Below are positions 31,210 through 41,716 of a DNA stretch of 64,000 nt, piece by piece. The DNA comes from Odontocerum albicorne (Eukaryota; Arthropoda; Insecta; Trichoptera; Odontoceridae). Location of the stretch: contig OX463852.1 of NCBI GenBank assembly GCA_949825065.1, positions 11,249,665 through 11,313,664 on the forward strand. The letters are read 5' to 3'. Within the stretch, counting starts at the first letter, position 1. Each line of letters opens with the position of its first letter. The position numbers were made by a program, and so were the translations under genes. The notes beneath the pieces are model-generated. The model did not search any database, was not told the DNA's origin, and saw only the letters and a list, made by a program, of their open reading frames with translations.

Positions 31210-31535
31210 ATTTAATTTGTTATATTGGCGCGCTGAGGCCGTTTTAAAGGACGTACCATTTTAGAAGCCGCTCCCGTTTGGAGGAGATCTCTTTCGTACA
31301 CCGTATATGTCCCCCTTTTTCCTTCATTCTCCTGTTTGGCGTGTAGGTAGCTCCCATGTCAGGGTTTTCTCTGTTCTGCGCAGGATTCCCTCTCTGTTTG
31401 GTTTATTGACCCACAGCACGGAGAAGGAACTGGTTTGGTTTGTTTGGGTCGGATGTGCGCGACCTCGCCAACTGGCGAAGCCCTTTGACATTACACACGT
31501 CACGTGACTAGCGGCGTAGTAAATAATTTGGTGCA
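31210..31535. other. GC-rich island of unknown nature
   Basis: Contains GGCGCGCTGAGGCC, CCCCCTTTTTTCC and CACACGTCACGTGAC. Both strands are open for 66-70 codons, but I recognise neither peptide. Possible promoter-proximal or transposon-terminal DNA; this is only a guess from composition. Confidence 0.3.
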
Positions 31536-31559
31536 ATTATAAATCTATTCTTGGAACGA

Positions 31560-32129
31560 CCTTCATTATTTTTTTTATTTATTTTTGCTTATTTTACTGA
31601 GAAATCCAATTCTTAAAACAGAAATACACTAAACACAGGTAACAATGAAAAAAACGTTTAAGTAGGTAGGTAAGTACCAACCTAAGTTTGATCAATCGTT
31701 TTAAAATATATATATATTATTATTGTAGCAATGTAGGTACCTAAGTAGATATACCATAAATGTCGTATTAACCATAATAAATATATTTCGACTAATTATT
31801 TTATTTACGCGGGTAATTGGTTCCAGAAAAATTGTGTACAAATTAAAACCGCATAAATAGAACAATTTTTTTAAATAGACGATCCTAAATTGAACCATTA
31901 AATGCTTTGGAAAATAAGTGATATACGAAGAAAAAAAAATACCGAACTTAAAATTAATATTAATAAAATCACAAATGTAGCTTTTCATTAAAAATCACCC
32001 ATTGGGCGAATCTTCCATAATTAGATCGATCTTAAATTTGGAACTGTTTTAATTGTCCATGTTAAAGGCATAAACAATACATCTCGAGTTTGTCACTTTT
32101 CTTTTCTGTCCCTCTAGTTTCAAACATAA
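31560..32129. other. AT-rich stretch without recognised features
   Basis: Includes a short TTTACGCGGGTAATTGG segment. No repeat match. Confidence 0.4.
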
Positions 32130-32530
32130 TAAAGCGTGTTAATGTACACATTCATACTATCACGGCTTCTCCCTGTCGAGGTAGATAGAGAGGACAGATC
32201 GCCAGACTTTCCTTTCTCGACATACATCCTTCACTTCTTACACATCCATACAGCTTCTACAATTTCTCTTACTTTCTACGTTTCTTTATTTCAGAATATC
32301 ACTTATTTGATCCAGTGATATTTTCCTTAGTCTTCTTCTTACACGTCTTAATCTCACATCTGCACTATATATTTGTACTGTAAGTCTTCTTCATTCATTT
32401 TTTCCACATGTCCAAATCATATCAGCGCGCTCTTCTTCCTTTTACTTAACAAATCAGCCTTAAGTTCACATTCATTCTTCATATATCTCTCCAGAATCGT
32501 ATACATTAATCTCTCCATTTACGCGAGTCT
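32130..32530 (-). mobile_element. LINE-R 3' end (reverse)
   Basis: Terminal box TATCACGGCTTCTCCCTGTC in reverse, then complements of CRDRKVW, RRKV-EI, SDILK, RKTKENI, ERMNEE and SKRKKSA blocks out to ERYMKNECELKADLL near 32450-32500. Confidence 0.7.
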
Positions 32531-32610
32531 ACTTCACTTTCACGTGTTAAAGTGAATTCGAGTAAAGGAAAACTGTGTAAATGGAGAGATTACTGTATAT
32601 GATTCTACGA
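32493..32610. repeat. Imperfect inverted repeat
   Basis: AATCTCTCCATTTAC and GTAAATGGAGAGATT, with flanking AGAATCGTATAC/GTATATGATTCT, form arms of about 33 bp around a 50-bp loop. Confidence 0.8.
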
Positions 32611-32704
32611 AATACTCAATACCTTCATTTAAAATTTGTATTTAAAGAATTTCAGCTTGATTTATTAAACGTATCGTAATTAAATAGAAAAGAAGTTAAG
32701 CTGG

Positions 32705-32975
32705 ATGCTCATAGAGGAATGTTGTTCCCAACATCAGGATCTGCATCTTCATCTTCATCGTGTGCTTAATGCTGAGGGTTGTGGTTTTCTGTTACGTCTC
32801 GAATTCGATGCACCACCTGTCTCCATTCCTCCCTCTCCTGAGTCATGTTAAATGTAACGCTTAAAGACGATCCTGTTGTCCCCTTTATTTAATCGGCCCA
32901 TCTTATAGGACACCTTCCTTTGCTCGCCTTCTCTTAACTATCCCTGCGATTACCAACTTCTCCAGAGTAAAATTT
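32705..32975 (-). pseudogene. RTE-like LINE C-terminus, second family
   Basis: The reverse strand reads MTQEREEWRQVVHRIRDVTE followed by NHNPQH and a stop at about 32768. The REEWR-VV-RI motif is typical of RTE/BovB-type C-termini. The upstream part (to 32975) is shared with 33487-33560 and 56090-56160 (CTCGCCTTCTCTTAACTATC). Confidence 0.6.
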
Positions 32976-32984
32976 ATATATATA

Positions 32985-33125
32985 AAGTATGTAGAAAGTC
33001 AGAGAAATCGTAGGAGTCGTATTAGAAGGTGTGTGACATGAAAGAGGCGAAGGATGTATCGAAATAGAAAATTCAGGTTCTCTCTACCTACCCCAACAGG
33101 GAGATGGTATGATAGTGTGTATGTA
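32985..33125 (+). mobile_element. LINE-R 3' tail
   Basis: RKSEKS, RSRIRRCVT-KRRRMYR-RKF and a CCCCAACAGGGAGATGGTATG box. Confidence 0.6.
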
Positions 33126-33486
33126 TGTAATAAATAATTATACCATGTACTAAGTTTAACCTAATCAATTAACATATATCATTTTATATCTGAGAACTTA
33201 AATTTACAGTTTTCCCCTTTAACAATACTCAAATTTGTCCTTAATATTAATTGAAAATAAAACACTTACTTTTTTAAAAATATTTTATAAAAACACATAA
33301 ATGTCGGGGCGGGGGCGCTCTCGACTTCTTTAATACTTTTTCGTTGAAAAAGTATTAAATCTTTGTTACGTAAGTTGTTTAGCTTTTTTTCATTTTGGTT
33401 TTTGAAAACCTTATAAAAAAGAAAAAAGGTGTTTAGAAAGTCGTTCATTTCGTCACGTTAAAATCTTAAAAAAGTAACGAAAAAAC
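33126..33486. other. No recognised gene
   Basis: AT-rich except for GGGGCGGGGGCGCTC at 33305-33319. A local fold (ACTTTTTCGTTGAAAAAGT) lies near 33335-33353. Confidence 0.4.
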
Positions 33487-33720
33487 CCCTTCCTTTGCTC
33501 GCCTTCTCTTAACTATCCCTGCGATTACCAACTTCTGCAGAGTTTAATTTTTTTTAGTTAAATCCTAGCCCACAGTACGTAAGGATACTTTTCCTGCATG
33601 TTGTCGAAAGTCTTTCGGCAATCTGTTATTCTTGGATAATATAAGCGTTGGTTCTCCTTGCATTTCATGGGTTACATACAGAGCATTTACATCCGGATGT
33701 AGGATATATTAACATTAGGA
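33487..33720 (-). mobile_element. RTE-like LINE second family, fragment
   Basis: Repeats the 32922-32975 segment (CTTTGCTCGCCTTCTCTTAA, CCTGCGATTACCAACTTCT) and extends it with TTTCCTGCATGTTGTCGAAAG, also found near 56205. Confidence 0.55.
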
Positions 33721-33779
33721 TATGTAAGCGAAATTTGGGCGCGAAAAAAAAGCAAGATGCTCAAGAAATATGAGCGTTG

Positions 33780-33915
33780 CGTAGAATGATCAGAAGGCCC
33801 AGAGCCAAATTTTATGCAAGGATTGCATGCGTGGTGCCAAATATGCTTGAAAGTTTGATACTCTCTCCTCTCTGCCAACCCCGACAGGGATACGGCGTAA
33901 TGATTTATATGTATA
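33780..33915 (+). mobile_element. LINE-R terminal scrap
   Basis: CTCTCTGCCAACCCCGACAG and GGATACGGCGTAATG mark the family's 3' end. Confidence 0.6.
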
Positions 33916-34144
33916 TATCTAAAGTTTTTTTTGAAATTAGAATAAATACATAGGTTCTTGTCAATTGAATAAATAGAAATCGGCAAATATTATATTTTTT
34001 TCTTAATTTTAATTAACTCGCTTTGTATCGAAATAGCGAAAACCGGAATCGCTTATATTGAAGGATACCTGTATCTAAATCCTTGAGGAGAATTCACGCA
34101 CGAAATAGTGGTATATAAATAAATATTTTATTCTGAAAATTATT

Positions 34145-34245
34145 ACGTGAATGAAATGGTGTATGGATGTGACGGAAACGAAGTATGTTATGGAGAAATG
34201 TTATCTCTGCATACCCCAAAAGGGATATGTCGTAACGGTTATGAA
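34145..34245 (+). mobile_element. LINE-R terminal scrap
   Basis: KWCMDVTETKYVMEKC then CATACCCCAAAAGGGATATG. Confidence 0.55.
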
Positions 34246-34461
34246 AATATCAATTTCACAAAAAAAATCATCTTTTCAAACGTCAACTCGTGTAAAAAGA
34301 TTTGGTTTTCATTTATTTCCCATTGAGAAATAATAATACATTTTACAAATAATATACGAGTATACATTTTTTAATTTAGATTTTAAATTTAAAAAAAATA
34401 TTTTTTCGAACATTTTCCAGTCTCTTGTTTATAAGTAATGTTTATGACATCCTTGCCCGTC

Positions 34462-34533
34462 GGGGGTGTAACTCAGTGGTAGAGTGTCTGCTTCGCATGC
34501 TGAAAGTCCTGGGTTCAAATCCCAGCTCCTCCA
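34462..34533 (+). tRNA. tRNA-Ala (CGC), possibly degenerate
   Basis: A 72-nt cloverleaf: acceptor GGGGGTG/CTCCTCC with discriminator A, D arm ACTC-AGTGGTA-GAGT, anticodon loop TTCGCAT (anticodon CGC, alanine), variable loop, and T arm CTGGG-TTCAAAT-CCCAG. There is one mismatch in the acceptor (U6 opposite U) and one in the anticodon stem. Box A is GTAACTCAGTGG and box B is GGTTCAAATCC. A T run suited to Pol III termination follows at 34540-34546. No intron. Either a slightly decayed functional gene or a recent pseudogene; unlike the SINE heads it has no repeat tail. Confidence 0.65.
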
Positions 34534-34539
34534 AAGCTC

Positions 34540-34546
34540 TTTTTTT
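34540..34546 (+). terminator. Pol III T-run after tRNA-Ala
   Basis: Seven T residues six bases after the discriminator base. Confidence 0.6.
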
Positions 34547-34755
34547 ATTTTTTATTTTTAACTTTTTTTACTCTTAATAAATTAAAATATTTGAAATGTC
34601 TTTGAAGAATTCTTATTTGGATACTTTTTAAAATCATTTATCAGAAAGGATATGTGTGTAATTAATATATTTTCATGCTTATATCCTTGATTGAACAAAT
34701 TACAAACTATCTTTTGTCGTAGTTAGCCTTACCCTATTGCACAAAATAGTTGTAC

Positions 34756-36030
34756 TAGGTTAGTCAATAAGTTTTGAAAGCGGAAATGAAAATACATTTT
34801 TTTTTAGGGGAAATCACTTTTATTGCTCAGTATAGTCTCCCATAAGATCAATACACTTGGTCCAACGATCTTCCAACTTTGTTGTCCCATCACGGAAGTG
34901 ACTTTCTAGAAGGCCTGCAAAATACTCCTCTACGACGGCTATAACCTCTTCGTTTGATGAAAAATGCTTTCCACGAAGGAATTTTTTGAGGTGTGAGAAC
35001 AGTCAGAAGTCAGAGGGAGCTAAATCTGGCGAATAATTCGTACCCCAATTCACCGATTTTCGCGATGGTTTTTTGATCTGTGTGAGCAGGTGCATTGTCT
35101 TGATGAAAAATGATTTTTTTCTTCTGCAAACCGGGTCTTTTTTCACAAATTTTTTCATCCAACTGGTCCAAAAGGTCACAATAATAATCAGAGTTGATTG
35201 TCTTACCAGTTTGGAGATAATCTATCAATAAAATTCCTTTTGCATCCCAAAAAACTGACGCTAACACCTTCTTGGCCGATTTCTGGACACGAACTCGCTT
35301 CGGAGACAAAGTGCCTGGTTCACACCACTCCTTAGCCTCTTGTTTTGATTCAGGATCATGGTGGTAGACCCAAGTCTCATCCATAGTGATGAATCAACGC
35401 AGAAAATTCTTTTTATCCTTTCGAAATTGCTCCAAATGTTGCTCAGAAAGTCGCATTCGAACGTGTTTTTGTTGCATTGTTAGCAAATGCGGCACCCACT
35501 GTGCACACAGTTTTTTGAAACCCAAAACTTCAGCCAAAATATGTCATGTTGTTCCATGTGAGATGTCTATGGCGTCAGCTATCACATCCACAGTCGAACG
35601 ATGATCTTCTAAAACCATATCTTGTATTTTCGCTATGATTTCTGGTGTTGATGCACTTTTTGGACGTCCTGAGCGTGGATCGTCTTCAACGCTTGTACGG
35701 CCACGCTTAAACTCCAAAACCCATCGGTGAACGGTTGGAAATGAAGGAGAAGACTACTTTAATACTTTCACCATCTTTGCATGGATCTCAGAAGCCGATA
35801 AACCTTCCAAAACAAAGAAATTAATCACTGCACGATATTCGGATTTTTCCATTGTTAAAAAATACACTGACACGTCAACTTCAAATGGCTGGTAAACAAA
35901 GAATGAATTGACAGATCGAAATGAAATTTTGAGTACGTTCTTATGAAAGATGAAATATTAAAATGGCGTAGAAATTTTGGTTTTTCTACTGCTCCATGGA
36001 TGTCGCTTTCAAAACTTATTGACTAACCTA
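34756..36030 (-). mobile_element. Full-length irritans-like mariner
   Basis: 1275 bp, with matching ends GGTTAGTCAATAAGTTTTGA and its exact complement TCAAAACTTATTGACTAACC, TA-flanked. It is a different family from the mariners at 17 and 63 kb. It encodes the broken transposase listed next. Confidence 0.92.
34820..35852 (-). pseudogene. mariner transposase (irritans-like), inactivated
   Basis: Starts with ATG at 35852 and ends with TAA at 34820. N-terminal helix-turn-helix region: YRAVINFFVLEGLSASEIHA, RWVLEFKRGRTS and GRPKSASTPE. Premature stops lie near codon 33, after ISHGTT and after KNFLR. Then FITMDETWVYHHDPESK gives the first catalytic Asp (in DETW), SVFWDAKGILLIDYL follows, and FHQDNAPAHTDQKTIAKIG gives the second. 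Near 35036 a deletion with a frameshift shortens the segment before YSPDLAPSDF (third Asp); a stop follows it. The C-terminus LRGKHFSSNEEV to DLMGDYTEQ is readable. All three Asp codons survive, but stops and the deletion make it dead. Confidence 0.92.
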
Positions 36031-36460
36031 TTACGTAATAATTGTCGAGTCGTGACAATGCAACAATTGGGTAGCTTCATCTTTTTTTTTTCTTTAGTCA
36101 ATTTGCCCTACCGAAAGTCCTTTGTGCCTTTGTATAATTAATATTATGAATGCAGGATTTTATTTTTTTGTTAAATTTAGATGTTAATGCATGTCTCGTT
36201 TTTGTTTTTTTATTCTTTTTTTTTTTAATTTACTTACTTTAATTTAATTTAATTAATTTACTTACTTTAATATTTTCATTTCACTCGAGAGAGGTCTCAT
36301 TTTTTCCAACTCTTGTATTGTTGATCAAATTTTGTTACTTTCTATATTGTATTATACCTTAATATGTATTAACATGCGTTATACTCGTATGTAATATGTA
36401 AGAACGTGATGTGCGTGATATGTAAGAACATATCACAGAGCAGAACAGAATAAGAACATC
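36031..36460. other. T-rich and A-rich low-complexity DNA
   Basis: Long T tracts and ACTTACTTTAATTTAATTTA runs. One TACTCGTA at about 36384. Confidence 0.5.
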
Positions 36461-36776
36461 TCAACTGCTAACCTAGTTTATGCAATAAGAAATCATATAA
36501 ATTGCATATAAATCATAAGTGATTTAAGTTGGGGCTCTCAATTCGTCAGTCACCAATAGGTAGATCAATCCACACCACAGGACCAGTAACGGCAAAAGCT
36601 CTTTTAAAACACCCCGGCATATTGGATCGATTGGGAACAACCAATTTATTTAAAATAAATCGACCTTAATGATCTATTCCTCTCCGAAGGAACATCTCAA
36701 CTACTAAAGTAGATCATACCATAAGAAATAATATAATAAATTGCATATAAAACATAATTGATTTAAGTTGGCGCCC
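36461..36776 (+). repeat. Pair of about 85-bp direct repeats
   Basis: 36461-36545 and 36690-36776 share ACATCTCAACT-CTAA, AAATTGCATATAAA and GATTTAAGTTGG. The intervening 145 bp is unique here. They could be remnants of a tandem repeat or of short terminal repeats. Confidence 0.7.
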
Positions 36777-37246
36777 TTATTCATATCTCCAATCAGCTCT
36801 TTAATGAAATCGTGCGTCAATGCAATTTATTTTTAACTGTTTTAATTGGGGGAAAAACTCAAATACATAAATAAGTGTCTAAAAAATCTACAGAACGCTT
36901 CTGAACACAATAAGGTCGAAATGGTCTTTAGAATCAGCTGCAGTCTAAATTCTGTATTGACGTTGGATCTTGTTCGAGGAAAAGCGAACTGGAAATGATT
37001 CCTAAGGATACCTTGTTACGGTTCTTGTTTGCTAAATATACAGAACGTGAACAATGGAATTGTCAGACCAACGATGGAGATGTGCTTTGGAATTGAAAAT
37101 TATTTATTGTTGAAGACAGGGCTGGTTGTTTAATTGTTGGAGTGTTTAATTTATTTGGTTTCCATGACTCATATACATACATATAGTATGTATAATATAT
37201 GTACCATATACCTCAAAACTTTTCTATCCGCTCACACAATTTTCGA
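36777..37246. other. No recognised feature
   Basis: No shared repeat or supported frame. Confidence 0.4.
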
Positions 37247-37460
37247 CCTCCACGGCTTAGTCGGTAAGACGCCTGTCTCCCAACTAGGAATTTGCGAGTT
37301 CAAACCCTGATAGAACTCAGATTTTTTGAAAAAGGAATCCAGTTTTCTTTTCACTTAAGGCCTCTTTACAATCTTTCTTTTTGGAAGCGATGGCCACATT
37401 GCAATAAGCCCGCCAGGTTGTACTGTATCCAACGAAAGTGTAATATAATACAATACCATT
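37247..37460 (+). mobile_element. SINE-A, full-length forward copy
   Basis: Head GACCTCCACGGCTTAGTCGG...GAGTTCAAACCCTGATAG, body TTTTCACTTAAGGCCTCTTT, tail GCCACATTGCAATAAGCCCG-CAGGTTGTACTG, 3' end GAAAGTGTAATATAATACAA. Confidence 0.85.
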
Positions 37461-37461
37461 T

Positions 37462-37660
37462 TCGCTTCCTTCACATTAATACATCTCGTCATGCACAGTT
37501 TTCTATTATTCATATTATTATTTTTTATCCATTTTGCACGGATTTCTCCTGTTACACAAAGAGTTATAATTCCCATTTTATCTTAATTCAAAATCTGGTT
37601 CATTTGGTCCACATATGTTATCCTCGGTCTACCTCTTCTACACGAACCTTGCACTTCTGA
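37462..37660 (-). mobile_element. LINE-R-related 3' tail (reverse)
   Basis: Complement of the RRCI-VKEAK and RKTE-NWI regions, with ATCCTCGGTCTACCTCTTCT as the complement of the RGRPRI-type motif. Confidence 0.5.
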
Positions 37661-37663
37661 CTT

Positions 37664-37965
37664 GATGTGTATAGCTGCGTGGTAACGCACTGGACTTTCG
37701 TGCGGAAGGTCGCCTGTTCGAACCCCACGCTGCGCTACTCCCCTCGAATGACACAGGCTTTTTTCCGCCTAGTATTCGAGTGTATAAGCATACCTATTAC
37801 TTCGGTCATATATATTCTTAAGAAAAAAAAACATATCAGTGTGCTCTGATTGCCTCAGTTCGGTGTACCGTCGGATGCAGTACGGTGGTGAGTTTGCTGG
37901 TGTGCAACGGTTCACTGACAAAACAAAAATCGACGGCATAGCTTCGCTTTCTAAATGAATTTCGT
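37664..37965 (+). mobile_element. SINE-B, most complete forward copy
   Basis: tRNA-like head with A-box-like TGCGTGGTAACGC and B box GTTCGAACCCC, then GGCTTTTTTCCGCCTAGTAT, ACTTCGGTCATATATATTCT, an A run, and the body GGTGGTGAGTTTGCTGGTGT ending near GGCATAGCTTCGCTTTC. Confidence 0.75.
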
Positions 37966-38348
37966 ATTTTTATGTCAAATTCAAACATCAAAATGGCACG
38001 AAATATTCGTGGACGATGGTTTTCAATATTTTGAGTATCTTAACAATCTCTCGTGCTGTAGAACGCTGATTATTTCTCGATTAAGCCTTGGTTTTTTAAA
38101 CCACATTTCACACACGATGGCTTATTGCGTCGTTGCTACATACTGTACATATATATTTTTCTGTAGTATAAAAGCATCAAGCACTCTAAAAAAATCCATC
38201 TTCAAAATTACGACAGTGAAAACCGCTCAAGCAATTTGGATAAACAATGAACGAAAAAAATGTGTTCAAGTAAAACCTTTCCCGATTCTGGAATCATTTC
38301 GTCTTCAGGATCTCTTCGTTTGATTTTGGATGATATCTTAGTTTTATT
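37966..38348. other. Unassigned open stretch
   Basis: A forward frame of about 122 codons starts in the SINE-B end (37955) and runs to 38323. It is hydrophobic and cysteine-rich in the middle (VVATYCTYIFFC). I recognise no domain, and the start in a repeat argues against a gene. Confidence 0.2.
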
Positions 38349-38349
38349 G

Positions 38350-38700
38350 TTGTTATTTATTTAACACTTCTCTGTAAAACAATCTGGTGGGCTTCTTGTC
38401 ATGCGGCAATCTCTTTCAACCAACCAGACAAAAGAAAAAAATAGAAAATTACATGGTCGCAAAGAATATTCAAATAATTATTTACCTTTACAAAATTCAT
38501 GAACAATATATGGTACACAGTAAAAATAAAAGTGAGATATTAATGAAAGAAAAAAGGAAGGGACGGGGGAGAGGAAGGAAAAATGAAACACATTTTATTA
38601 CTGAGTTAAAATTTCGAGTTTTTTCAGTCGCTTTTTAAAACATGCCAATGACGGAGCGAATCTTACATCGATTTGGAACTGGTTCTAGAGTTTTTAATTG
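38350..38700 (-). mobile_element. LINE-C 3' end, reverse copy
   Basis: Hairpin tail (CTTGTCATGCGGCAATCTCT), 3' UTR with ATTTACCTTTACAAAATTCA and GTGAGATATTAATG, and the last coding block (complement of KKRLKNS) near 38615-38640. It is cut near 38700. Confidence 0.75.
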
Positions 38701-39764
38701 ATTTCATCTTGTACAATAAAGTATTTGTATACATAAATAAAATCTTTTGTTTTTGGCACTCTATGTATTTATTGACCTATATTCAATAATTTGCTCTCAC
38801 TGCACTAGATAGGCCCTGGTCGTAGAGCCCGCCATTTCATGACTGTGTGGAGCGTTGATTCAATCAAATGGCGGGCAAAGCAATAACAGGAAATATCCGG
38901 ATTTCAGCGACTCGTGTTTCACATTGAATGAAATCATGGGCGGTGCGTATCTTGTTCGTCAATCGTAATTATTTGGATTACATCCTTTGACCTCTAACAC
39001 TCGTAACCATCAGATAGACCCACGTCATGGAAATTAAAATATTTTTCATTCCAATTAAAGAAAACATCGCTGCCAAATAATTTACATCATTATATTTATG
39101 TCGATACCAAAAGAGAAGAACCTGCTGGACACGATGCAATAATACGTACAGTTTAGTAGAGCACGTGCTAATATTGTATTAGCAAAGAGTTTGAGTACTT
39201 TAGCTTGTAGAAAGAGTAATCCTTCTCGGTAAGGGTCAACCCGCGAGTATAGGTGACGTCCGCCTTCACCCATTGCCAGGGATTACCCCTCACACGATTT
39301 TTAAAGCCAGCATTTCAGGCATTTGAAGATTAAATATTTTCGATGTGAGACATTCAGCGCCACGTATTTTTGGTATTTGAAAATTTTATTATTTTCCTTG
39401 TACGGAAAAAGGAATGTGGTTTACCGCAATTTGAAATTAAATACCATAAGTTAGTGATTTGTGTCAAACTGACTTTAATATAAAACAATAATATTAACTA
39501 AAATAATTTAAAAAGAAAAAAATGAAATAATATATGGCAAAATATACCGTAATATAAAGTGCCGCCCATGTGTTACCCACTAGCGGGCACAATGCTCGCT
39601 GTCTACAATAATTCCAATTGTTCACTGTCCGTATTGTATAACTTTTCTGATTGTTTGATGAAAGTTTATTCACTACAAATTGTTTCTAATACATTTTCCA
39701 GTTTCGTGCCTCCAGTCCGGTTTTTATAATTAAAGTTCAATCGATACTAAAACAATTCTCGTTT
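38701..39764. other. No gene; one strong hairpin
   Basis: GCCCGCCATTT at 38828-38838 pairs with AAATGGCGGGC at 38867-38877. Otherwise no shared repeat. A reverse 63-codon frame near 39082-39273 is unsupported. Confidence 0.45.
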
Positions 39765-40025
39765 TTCAAAAACTGTGAAATGGGTTTCTTTGTAGTTCGT
39801 TTTCCCTTGGCAAGTTTTCTGCAGTTGTCTTACCAAATATGTTTTTTGAACATATTTAGATACGGAGAGGAACCAATTTAATAGCAGCATCCACAACATC
39901 CCTATGTGTCTACGAATACCTTACACCCAACTCATGTATCTACGAATATGTTCATGTAAATATTTATTTTGACCCCCGAGTCAGCTCGTCCTTGAGGAGA
40001 GTTTGCTCCCTAAACGACTTACTTC
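39765..40025 (+). repeat. REP-C copy with scrambled middle
   Basis: GGGTTTCTTTGTAGTTCGTT, GGCAAGTTTTCTGCAGTTGT and GGAACCAATTTAATAGCAGC are in order, then GAGGAGAGTTTGCTCCCTAA at the 3' end. The middle has local duplications of ATGT-TCTACGAATA. Confidence 0.65.
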
Positions 40026-40566
40026 AGTAGTCTGGCAACTAGAGCCGTTAGGTTTAGTGTACTGTATTGTGTAGTGTTCATATAACATGATAAATTTTAA
40101 TAAAACCTCCTAAAAACGTAACAGTGGTAACGGAAATACAACTGTTATCAGTAATAACGGAAATAAATAGAACAGAAGAAGAATATCTTGATTATATGGT
40201 GGACGCGGCTGGTGGGATATCTGTCCATATACGCTCTAAACTATTCAAATCGAAAACTTTTGGAGCTTAGTGTTAGTTTTGCCATGTCATCGACAAATGT
40301 ATTCAATCGATCTACATATTACCGAAACGCTATTTAAATTGTTATCATGATTTTAAGTTAACAATAACATTATTCACGTCATCAGGCAGTCACTTATAGG
40401 ATAAGGAGTCGAGAGTTCGCAGGACTCGGAACTCCAGCGTATTCTTCATCTCACAGAATACTTGTCTTAATGGAATAATATAACGAATGCAACACCTTAA
40501 GAAAAATATATAATTTTCCTTATTTCATATTATTCAATTGATCTTCTTTTACCGTTCGATCCAAAG
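40026..40566. other. No recognised feature
   Basis: No supported frame or repeat. Confidence 0.4.
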
Positions 40567-41185
40567 AATCTCAAACTTTTCGGCTCACCACCCCCTTTTC
40601 AAAGATTTTTTTTTCACCGCCCCCCTCGGGAAAACTTTATCTCTATCTCAACTAATAATAAAATTGTAAATGTAGCTGTGTCTGCATTATATATTTTTAT
40701 TTTTAAATTTATTTAAACAGCCCTAAATTGATTTAAGATTTTCCACTTTTTTGTAGTATTGTGCAGTAAACTTGACATAGAATACAGAAATGACTGCTGC
40801 TGCGAGCTGGACTTGTAATAAGTAAGTCGAAAGTGCGCGCAACTACTATACATATATGCTACACTTGCTTTTGAAGACCTGTCGTCTTGTTTTTTAGACG
40901 AATCGGTTGTAACTTGCATTTCAGTGTACGTTTCCTTGGAAAATAAAGCAGTCCTTACATTATACGACCGTTGGATTAACATGTACGAACGGTGAATAGG
41001 TATGAGTCTTGCGAAGATGCATGCATAAATGTGTATAAATAGTCCAATGGATAAGTGTTTGCTTAAAATATGTTATGGTAACCAATTTTCTAAGCTCTCT
41101 TATTATTGCCCAGTTGCTTCTCAGTGCCCCCTGCTGCTCTGGGGCCAGCAAATCCTTCCAGGGACCACTTTCGGAAACTATGACA
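40567..41185. mobile_element. Possible hAT-type nonautonomous remnant
   Basis: The left segment AATCTCAAACTTTTCGGCTC-ACCACCCCC resembles ends of known hAT nonautonomous elements (AAACTTTT-GGCTCACC-CCCCCTT). The right segment has CAGTGCCCCCTGCTGCTCTG and CCACTTTCGGAAACT. I cannot see exact inverted repeats or a target duplication, so the borders are approximate. Confidence 0.3.
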
Positions 41186-41708
41186 TATAGTATGAACCTT
41201 CATTTTATAGATATTGTAGCAAAATGAATCGTTGCGCTAGAATGTTACCAATAACATATTGCGTGAAAACAAGAAGTATCGATGAAAACGTTTACACATT
41301 ATTGTGATTGGCATTTTTGTTAATAGAACTGTCAAGTTTTAATAATATCTACGATAGTTAGATATTATGCCAGAGGCAGTGACGGATATGAAGACCTTAT
41401 CGATCTGTCATTTGATGTGGGTAATTATATAACGTGGGATAGGAATTATCTGGATTATATATGGTAAATGCTAACAAGTTTTCAAGAAACTTCCTAAGTT
41501 GATATTTATCGGGAAATGTTTGATAATGGAAGTGCCCAATGTGGAATATATCTATACGACTTTATGTGCAGACCATCACTGATATTACAGGTCTAATTAA
41601 TGTAATAGATGGGGGTTAAACTTGCACATATTATATCGTTGTAGTAGCAGTTTGACTCAAATGTTAGACTGTTTGTGAAATCGCTTCTATTTATGAAAAG
41701 GTTATACC
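41186..41708. other. No recognised feature
   Basis: AT-rich spacer between two hAT-like segments. Confidence 0.4.
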
Positions 41709-41716
41709 AGGTTAAC

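Noticed and set aside
36461..36776. LTR retrotransposon with two LTRs
   Set aside because: The repeats are only about 85 bp, diverged, 145 bp apart, with no TG...CA ends, primer-binding site or gag/pol sequence.
37667..37735. tRNA gene
   Set aside because: It is the head of SINE-B, repeated at 9.93 and 22.95 kb with a conserved non-tRNA body.
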